This document shows positions 1 through 4,334 of a DNA stretch of 6,668 nt, one piece after another. Position numbers and translations under genes: made by a program. This stretch comes from Prevotellaceae bacterium (GTDB lineage: Bacteria; Bacteroidota; Bacteroidia; Bacteroidales; Bacteroidaceae). Each line of letters starts with the position of its first letter. Position 1 is the stretch's first letter. The stretch spans positions 1-6,668 of the forward strand of contig JAUNIK010000153.1 of the NCBI GenBank assembly GCA_030523505.1. Reading direction: 5' to 3'. The notes beneath the pieces are model-generated. The model did not search any database and was not told the origin of the DNA. It saw nothing but the letters and a program-made list of their open reading frames with translations.

Positions 1-422
1 GCGATGAGGCCCGGGTTTACGCTCTCTATCTTCGAAGCAATATCCACTAAGCGCTTGTCGGCTGGGAATTGCTCAGGCATGCCCTGAATCTGGCCGTAGG
101 CATTGTCGCTGAAACAGTAAACATCATGATACACCACCTCTGTGCTTGCCACGATATGCAGGCGAGGCACGAGGGTTGTAGCACCACCGGCCACACCGCT
201 CGACACGATGCAGTCAGGAGCATAGCAGTTTATCATCTCCACTGTTCCGATAGCAGCGTTCACCTTTCCGATGCCACACTGCTGGATTACCAACTCCTTC
301 TCGTCCGACAACTTTCCTGTGTAGAAAGTCTTGCCGTGGATAGTCTCTTCCTTTGTGTCTGTGAGCAATGCCAGCAACTGCTGGAGTTCCTTCTCCATTG
401 CAACGATAATACCAATCTTCAT
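1..422 (-). CDS. mtnN: 5'-methylthioadenosine/S-adenosylhomocysteine nucleosidase, partial (3' end outside window)
   Basis: The protein starts MKIGIIVAMEKE and 140 codons are visible of a family usually near 230 residues; the rest lies beyond the left edge. This family cleaves the adenine-ribose bond of methylthioadenosine and S-adenosylhomocysteine in the cytoplasm, clearing by-products of SAM use. Support from the sequence: the N-terminal strand followed by Glu12, which aligns with a catalytic glutamate of the E. coli enzyme; the GIGKVNAAIGT segment at residues 50-60; the SSGVAGG turn at 74-80; and the VVYHDV segment at 96-101, which matches the family's nucleobase-region loop. The ATG at 422 is the natural start because the first strand begins there. 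The gene lies downstream of the HAD gene on the same strand but has its own -7 box, so it may be transcribed separately. The catalytic aspartate near the C-terminus cannot be checked here. Confidence 0.93.
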   Translation of the reverse strand, partial: MKIGIIVAMEKELQQLLALLTDTKEETIHGKTFYTGKLSDEKELVIQQCGIGKVNAAIGTVEMINCYAPDCIVSSGVAGGATTLVPRLHIVASTEVVYHDVYCFSDNAYGQIQGMPEQFPADKRLVDIASKIESVNPGLI

Positions 423-430
423 CTTTCCTT

Positions 431-452
431 GTTTCTTTGTTTCTTTGTTTCT
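431..452. repeat. Short 8-base tandem repeat in the mtnN leader
   Basis: The plus strand reads GTTTCTTT twice (431-438 and 439-446) followed by a partial third copy, GTTTCT (447-452). On the transcribed strand this is an A-rich run between the -7 box (454-461) and the ATG at 422, so it makes up most of the untranslated leader. A-rich leaders are normal in Bacteroidetes, where they help initiation without a Shine-Dalgarno site; the exact 8-base periodicity is the unusual part. Confidence 0.7.
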
Positions 453-453
453 G

Positions 454-461
454 CAAAGATA
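454..461 (-). promoter_or_regulatory. Predicted -7 promoter element of mtnN
   Basis: The minus strand reads TATCTTTG, an exact match to the Bacteroidetes -7 consensus TAnnTTTG. It lies 31 bases upstream of the mtnN ATG. No good TTTG element is seen 19-21 bases further upstream, so only the -7 half is supported. The site would let mtnN be expressed apart from the HAD gene. Confidence 0.55.
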
Positions 462-504
462 AATATAATTATGTGAAAATCCTATTCTTACCCCAAATTT
501 TTTT

Positions 505-554
505 AGCCCCCGGATGGACTCCCCTCGCCTTGGGAGAGGGGTGGGGGTGAGGCT
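505..554. repeat. GC-rich palindromic repeat in the HAD-mtnN spacer
   Basis: The outer arms are AGCCCCC (505-511) and GGGGGTGAGGCT (543-554), which pair with a three-base bulge. Inside them CCCCTC (521-526) pairs with GAGGGG (536-541). The element stands out from the AT-rich flank at 455-504. It overlaps the last base of the HAD stop codon, so it forms the immediate 3' end of that gene. On the HAD transcript the hairpin is followed by A residues, not a U run, so it is not a standard intrinsic terminator. It shares the 10-mer GGGAGAGGGG and a CTCCCC(C)TCG block with the palindrome inside rsmA, which suggests a dispersed repeat family. RNA stabilisation or weak termination is possible. Confidence 0.6.
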
Positions 555-1327
555 TATAGTAGCTGTTTCAGGGCGTTGGCAATGCCATTGTCGTCAACAT
601 CAGTGGTGATGAAATCAGCCACAGCCTTGACATTATCGCCTGCATTGCCCATAGCCACACCGATGCCCGCTTTCTTTATCATCGGAATATCGTTGCCACC
701 ATCACCGAAGGCAATAGTGTCGGCAATGTCTATGCCGAGATAGTCGGCAATGGCTGTTATTCCATTGTCCTTGCCCGCCTCGCGTGATGTCACATCGCTG
801 AACGCAGGGTGCCATCTTCCCGAAACGCAGTTAGGAAGGCGAGGCATGAGCAGTGCTTCCTGTTCCGCATTGCAGAAAGGAGTGAGCTGGGTCACCTGCT
901 GGGTGGCGAGCATTTCCTCCACTGACATGATCTTGTCCAGATCGACATCGAGCGATTTCACAAAGATATCATCGATGACATTCTTGTAGTTGAACACCGC
1001 AATATCATTGGCACTGCAAAGAATCACGGGATAGTCGTTCCTCTTCGCATCGTCCAGGACAATGTCCACCTCCTCGCGCGACATGGCACTTGTGTGCACT
1101 ACATCATCACCGATGAAGCAGTGAGCACCGTTGGTCGTCACATATCCGTCAACGAGATGCTCTATCTGTCCCACATTGTTCAGGATGGCGATAGGGCGTC
1201 CGGTAGCTATGAATACCTTGTGACCTTGTTTCTTTGCTTCCTCCAAAGCCTTTACCGTTGAGTCAGGAATACGGTGGGTCTTGATGCTCACCAGAGTTCC
1301 GTCAATATCGAAAAACAGGGATTTCAT
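554..1327 (-). CDS. Cof-type HAD-superfamily hydrolase (subfamily IIB phosphatase)
   Basis: The 257-residue protein starts at the ATG at 1327 (MKSLFFDIDGTLV). The frame stays open upstream to 1396, but that longer version would put 23 hydrophobic residues before the first catalytic strand and would read through the promoter, so the shorter start is chosen. All four HAD motifs are present: DxD with Asp7 and Asp9 in DIDGT; Thr42 in ATGR; Lys186 in REAGKDNGI; and GDGGND at 208-213 with Asp209 and Asp213 for magnesium. The large insert between motifs II and III (about residues 60-180) is the C2B-type cap that sets substrate choice. Length is typical of Cof/YbiV-like cytoplasmic sugar-phosphate or cofactor phosphatases. 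The actual substrate cannot be read from sequence. The gene is divergent from the membrane-protein gene and lies upstream of mtnN. Confidence 0.93.
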   Translation of the reverse strand: MKSLFFDIDGTLVSIKTHRIPDSTVKALEEAKKQGHKVFIATGRPIAILNNVGQIEHLVDGYVTTNGAHCFIGDDVVHTSAMSREEVDIVLDDAKRNDYPVILCSANDIAVFNYKNVIDDIFVKSLDVDLDKIMSVEEMLATQQVTQLTPFCNAEQEALLMPRLPNCVSGRWHPAFSDVTSREAGKDNGITAIADYLGIDIADTIAFGDGGNDIPMIKKAGIGVAMGNAGDNVKAVADFITTDVDDNGIANALKQLL

Positions 1328-1351
1328 TCGTATCGTTCTTTTTTTATACGG

Positions 1352-1383
1352 CAAAGTTAAGACAAACCAGATGAAATGCCAAA
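1352..1383 (-). promoter_or_regulatory. Bacteroidetes-type promoter of the HAD hydrolase gene
   Basis: On the minus strand, TTTG (1383-1380) is followed after 20 bases by TAACTTTG (1359-1352). This matches the Bacteroidetes sigma factor consensus TTTG / TAnnTTTG in both sequence and spacing. It ends 24 bases upstream of the chosen ATG at 1327, leaving a short A-rich leader. The position inside the longer open frame is a main reason for choosing the shorter start. Confidence 0.75.
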
Positions 1384-1461
1384 GAAATCGTGGCATTCTT
1401 GCAGGGAATAGCCGATTTTGAGATATCCGTCAATCCTATTGCCTATGGTGAAGCTATTTTT

Positions 1462-1479
1462 TTGATACAAAAGTATCAA
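1462..1479. promoter_or_regulatory. Perfect inverted repeat, candidate operator
   Basis: TTGATAC (1462-1468) and GTATCAA (1473-1479) are exact inverted copies separated by AAAA. The site sits five bases upstream of the putative -33 element of the membrane-protein promoter and in the divergent intergenic region, a usual place for a dimeric regulator to bind. As RNA it would fall outside the predicted transcript, so a DNA-level role is more likely than a hairpin. No cognate regulator is encoded in the window. Confidence 0.45.
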
Positions 1480-1484
1480 TATTA

Positions 1485-1515
1485 TTTCGCGTTTGATAAT
1501 TTTGTTGTAACTTTG
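1485..1515 (+). promoter_or_regulatory. Bacteroidetes-type promoter of the nucleoside-recognition membrane protein
   Basis: TTTC (1485-1488, one mismatch to TTTG) is followed after 19 bases by TAACTTTG (1508-1515), an exact -7 box. Transcription would begin shortly after 1520, giving a leader of about 50 bases before the ATG at 1570. The leader is A-rich directly before the start. Transcription from here could continue into rsmA and the glycosidase, as no convincing intrinsic terminator follows the membrane-protein gene. Confidence 0.65.
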
Positions 1516-1569
1516 CATTATGCCTTAAAGCAGCCTTATAAAATAGCGAAAATTAAAAGAAAACAATAT

Positions 1570-3255
1570 ATGAAGAAACTGTTGGACCGGATTCCGAGTG
1601 GAGTGCCCTGTCTTATTGTCATCACAGTCCTATTCGGTAGTCTTGGTGCCGTGATGGGATTCGACCATATGCTCAACACGATGATGAATACCGCTCATCA
1701 TCTGTTGCTCGATGTGGTGTTCTACCTTATGGGCGTTTGCGTCCTCACCGGAGCATTGAGCAAGATATTCGTCGAGTTCGGCGTGGTTGATCTCCTCCAG
1801 AGAATACTCCGTCCGGTAATGAAACCTGTGTTCAACATGCCAGGTGTCTCATCGTTGGGAGCAGTCATGACCTTCCTCAGCGACAACCCGGCAATCATCT
1901 CCCTCTCGCAGGACAAAGCCTTCGCGCGTTACTTCAAGAAATACCAGCATATCTCACTCGTGAATTTCGGTACCGCCTTCGGTATGGGACTGCTCGTGCT
2001 TATCTTTATGGTAGGCCACGGATATGTGGCAGCACCGTTGCTCGGATTCATCGGAGCGATGTGTGGTTGTGTCATCTCTACACGACTGATGCAGTATTTC
2101 ACACTCCGCCAGTTTCCTGAATACCGCGATCAGGATGCTGTTGTGCCAACCTCTTCCGATGGAGAGGGTGCAATGGCATCAATGACGGCTTCGGGTGGAA
2201 ATGGCAAGGACACCCTCTTTGTTCGTATCCTCAATGCCTGCCTCGACGGAGGAAAGGACGGAGTGGGTATCGGACTGGCAATCATCCCTGGTGTGCTCAT
2301 CATTTCAACCTTTGTTATGATGCTCACCAACGGCCCAACCGTTGAGATGGCCGACGGAAAGATGGTGGAGCACTTCACCGGTGCTGCCTACGAAGGTGTT
2401 GGTCTGCTGCCTTGGCTCGGCGGTCAGGTGGATTTCCTGTTCCGCTGGCTGTTTGGTTTTGAATCAGCCGAACTCCTCGCATTCCCGATAACAGCATTGG
2501 GCTCTGTGGGAGCCGCCCTCGGACTCGTTGACGGGTTTGTGGCACAAGGACTCATCGATGGTAATGCCATTGCCGTGTTCACAGCGATGGGCATGGGCTG
2601 GTCGGGCTATCTCTCTTCCGACGCTGCCACCCTCGACTCATTAGGCTATCGTGCACTTGTTCCGAAAGCATTCCTCAGTACCTTCATCGGAGGCATCTGT
2701 GCTGGAGTCATCTCCCATCTGCTCTTTATGGGTTTCACCTTCACTACATCGCTCTTTGCCCCACAGACAGAGTGGACAGCAACAGCACAGGCGTGGAACG
2801 ACACCACCAACGAGAGCATCAATGTGGAGATGTCGAAACTCGACAACGGCAGTTACCGCATCCACAACTGGTATGGCAAGGAAGGCGCCGATCTTGAGTT
2901 CACTGTTAATGAGAACGACAGTTCGGTTAATATCACCAACGCTTATGCCGATAAGAATGGCGAATACTACTTCGTTACAATCAATGATAAGGCTAAGACT
3001 GGCGAATCATCTTATGCTGCCCTTTATCCTCTGGAGGATTATTCAGAGTTTGTTGGCAATAAGAACGCCGGCCACTTCTATATCTTCGCGTTTATCTATG
3101 ATAATGAGAAGCGATTGATAAACCGTTGCTATTATGAGGTGACATGGGGTGGTCGTCAGCGTCAGACATTTGAAGCAGAACAAAATCTTGAGAATGCCAT
3201 AAAATCAGGCGAGACCGCCCAGACAGATTCTATGGCCCGATCTCTGCAAGAATAA
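1570..3255 (+). CDS. Nucleoside-recognition (Gate) domain membrane protein with C-terminal soluble domain
   Basis: The ATG at 1570 (MKKLLDRIPSG) gives 561 residues. The frame is open back to 1390, but that stretch would be read through the promoter and operator region, so it is rejected. Residues 1-395 form a polytopic core with hydrophobic stretches near 13-30, 45-64, 131-149, 152-171, 232-251, 300-320 and 366-388. The SLGAVMTFLSDNPAII segment (95-110) and the GxGxGLAIIPGV segment (231-242) resemble the nucleoside-recognition/Gate family; annotation pipelines may call it a CD0519/CD1768-type membrane protein, which I give only as a likely match. Substrate transport is inferred, not shown. 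Residues about 400-561 are hydrophilic and probably beta-rich (NGSYRIHNWYGKEG, then alternating aromatic strands to about 527), ending in a charged tail. This part resembles domains of secreted Bacteroidetes proteins and has more T-ending codons than the core. Its cellular side is unknown. Confidence 0.8.
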   Translation: MKKLLDRIPSGVPCLIVITVLFGSLGAVMGFDHMLNTMMNTAHHLLLDVVFYLMGVCVLTGALSKIFVEFGVVDLLQRILRPVMKPVFNMPGVSSLGAVMTFLSDNPAIISLSQDKAFARYFKKYQHISLVNFGTAFGMGLLVLIFMVGHGYVAAPLLGFIGAMCGCVISTRLMQYFTLRQFPEYRDQDAVVPTSSDGEGAMASMTASGGNGKDTLFVRILNACLDGGKDGVGIGLAIIPGVLIISTFVMMLTNGPTVEMADGKMVEHFTGAAYEGVGLLPWLGGQVDFLFRWLFGFESAELLAFPITALGSVGAALGLVDGFVAQGLIDGNAIAVFTAMGMGWSGYLSSDAATLDSLGYRALVPKAFLSTFIGGICAGVISHLLFMGFTFTTSLFAPQTEWTATAQAWNDTTNESINVEMSKLDNGSYRIHNWYGKEGADLEFTVNENDSSVNITNAYADKNGEYYFVTINDKAKTGESSYAALYPLEDYSEFVGNKNAGHFYIFAFIYDNEKRLINRCYYEVTWGGRQRQTFEAEQNLENAIKSGETAQTDSMARSLQE

Positions 3256-3262
3256 ATTTTAA

Positions 3263-3393
3263 TCAAGAATTAGAGAATTTTATTTTACCCGTACTATAAA
3301 TAATTCTTTGAATTCTCTGAGAATTTCAGGAATTACCGTCCGGATGGAACACACACGCTGGTTAGAATAATTCTCAAATTCTCTAATTCTTGA
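3263..3393. repeat. Inverted-repeat cluster upstream of rsmA
   Basis: The 171-base spacer between the membrane-protein gene and rsmA is AT-rich and structured. An 18-base arm at 3263-3280 is matched exactly by its reverse complement at 3376-3393, 95 bases apart. Inside lies the perfect palindrome AATTCTC-T-GAGAATT (3311-3325). In all, GAGAATT occurs at 3273 and 3319 and AATTCTC at 3311, 3369 and 3377, so several pairings exclude each other. No matching direct repeat flanks the arms, so a transposon-like origin is not supported by a target duplication. It may be a miniature repeat element, an attenuator-like leader or a two-way structural spacer. No strong -7 box was found for rsmA here. Confidence 0.6.
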
Positions 3394-3426
3394 CAGAAAA
3401 AAATAATTATCTAGAAAAAAAATCCT

Positions 3427-4326
3427 ATGGGATACAACGATAAAAAGACATACGAGACACATAAAAACACCCGAACCAAGAAAGGTAAGGCTGTTGATGG
3501 TAGAGTGACACCGAAGAAGAACCTCGGTCAGCATTTCCTTGTTGATGAAGGTATATCAAAACGCATCGCCGACACGGTGGATGCCTATCCAGATATTCCT
3601 GTCCTCGAAGTAGGACCGGGAACAGGTATGATGACAAAGTACATCATTCCGAAGGGCCGTCCTTTCAAGGTGGTGGAAATCGACTGCGAGAGTGTGGACT
3701 ACCTCCACGACCATTATCCAGACCTGGAAGTAATCAATGGCGACTTCCTCAAAATGGACCTCACCACAATCTTTGATTCCCCTGCGTCAGCGGCTCTCCC
3801 CCTCGGGGGAGCGGGGAGAGGGGCTGCCCCTTTCCTCCTCACCGGCAACTACCCATACGACATCTCGTCGCAGATATTCTTCAAGATGCTCGACCATCGC
3901 GACCTCATCCCTTGCTGTACAGGAATGATACAGCGCGAGGTGGCATTGCGTATCGCTTCGCAGCCAGGCAACAAAGCCTATGGCATCCTCTCGGTGATGC
4001 TTCAGGCGTGGTATGACTGCGAGTATCTCTTCACCGTCGATGAGAATGTGTTCAACCCACCACCAAAGGTGAAGTCGGCCGTTATCTGCATGAAGCGCAA
4101 CAGTCGTACCGACCTCGGATGTGATGAGGCTCTGTTCAAGCGCATCGTGAAGACCACCTTCAATCAGCGCCGTAAGATGCTCCGCGTATCGTTGAAACCG
4201 CTCTTCGGTGCAGATAATATGCCATCGGCTGAATTCTTCCAGCAGGACATCATGACAAAGCGCCCGGAGCAACTCACCATCGAACAGTTCATCGAACTGA
4301 CAAATCTTGTTTCAGAAGTTATCTGA
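3427..4326 (+). CDS. rsmA: 16S rRNA (adenine1518/1519-N6)-dimethyltransferase RsmA (KsgA)
   Basis: The 299-residue cytoplasmic enzyme dimethylates two adjacent adenines near the 3' end of 16S rRNA during small-subunit maturation, using SAM. Visible motifs: NLGQHFLVD (32-40), the SAM-binding EVGPGTGMMT (61-70), acidic VVEID (82-86), NGDFLKMDL (104-112), catalytic NYPYD (141-145) in place of the usual NLPY, and PPPKVKSAVI (211-220) followed by the helical C-terminal domain with TFNQRRKMLR (244-253). Two oddities stand out. First, 26 basic residues precede the conserved VTPKKNLGQ start; a GTG at 3505 could be an alternative start, but the ATG at 3427 follows a typical A-rich leader. Second, residues about 118-134 form an Ala/Gly/Pro-rich insert encoded by a GC-rich palindrome, just before the catalytic strand. 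The glycosidase gene begins 8 bases after the stop. Confidence 0.95.
   Translation: MGYNDKKTYETHKNTRTKKGKAVDGRVTPKKNLGQHFLVDEGISKRIADTVDAYPDIPVLEVGPGTGMMTKYIIPKGRPFKVVEIDCESVDYLHDHYPDLEVINGDFLKMDLTTIFDSPASAALPLGGAGRGAAPFLLTGNYPYDISSQIFFKMLDHRDLIPCCTGMIQREVALRIASQPGNKAYGILSVMLQAWYDCEYLFTVDENVFNPPPKVKSAVICMKRNSRTDLGCDEALFKRIVKTTFNQRRKMLRVSLKPLFGADNMPSAEFFQQDIMTKRPEQLTIEQFIELTNLVSEVI
3788..3826. repeat. GC-rich palindromic element inside the rsmA reading frame
   Basis: CAGCGGCTCTCCCC (3788-3801) pairs with GGGGAGAGGGGCTG (3813-3826) in 12 of 14 positions. An alternative inner hairpin pairs CTCCCCC (3796-3802) with GGGGGAG (3805-3811) over a two-base loop. The 39 bases hold 31 G or C (79%), well above the rest of the gene, and contain no stop in any of the three plus-strand frames. 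It encodes part of the insert between IFD and PFLLTGNYPYD of RsmA, where related Bacteroidetes enzymes, as far as I recall them, pass almost directly from one to the other. The intergenic repeat at 505-554 shares GGGAGAGGGG and CTCCCC(C)TCG with it. Confidence 0.65.
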
Positions 4327-4334
4327 CACTCTAT

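Noticed and set aside
69..476. A 135-codon plus-strand open frame over mtnN
   Set aside because: It is rich in Cys and His, as expected of an antisense reading, and overlaps a clear mtnN frame and its promoter.
510..518. CCGGATGGA shared between 510-518 and 3340-3348
   Set aside because: Nine bases in common with no extended similarity on either side is not enough to claim a repeat; a chance match is possible.
505..554. The GC-rich hairpin as an intrinsic terminator of the HAD gene
   Set aside because: On the HAD strand the hairpin is followed by a run of A, not T, so the usual U tract is missing; it is reported as a repeat instead.
1520..1528. A minimal upstream open frame (ATG CCT TAA) in the membrane-protein leader
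   Set aside because: It lies at about the expected transcription start with no leader for ribosome binding, so translation is unlikely.
1390..1569. Upstream extension of the membrane-protein frame by 60 codons
   Set aside because: This stretch holds the inverted repeat and a promoter with an exact -7 box, and reads as AT-rich intergenic DNA; the ATG at 1570 begins a typical MKK membrane-protein start.
3787..4272. A 161-codon open frame on the minus strand opposite rsmA
   Set aside because: rsmA motifs are intact across the same span; the opposite frame begins and ends without any signal and resembles no family.
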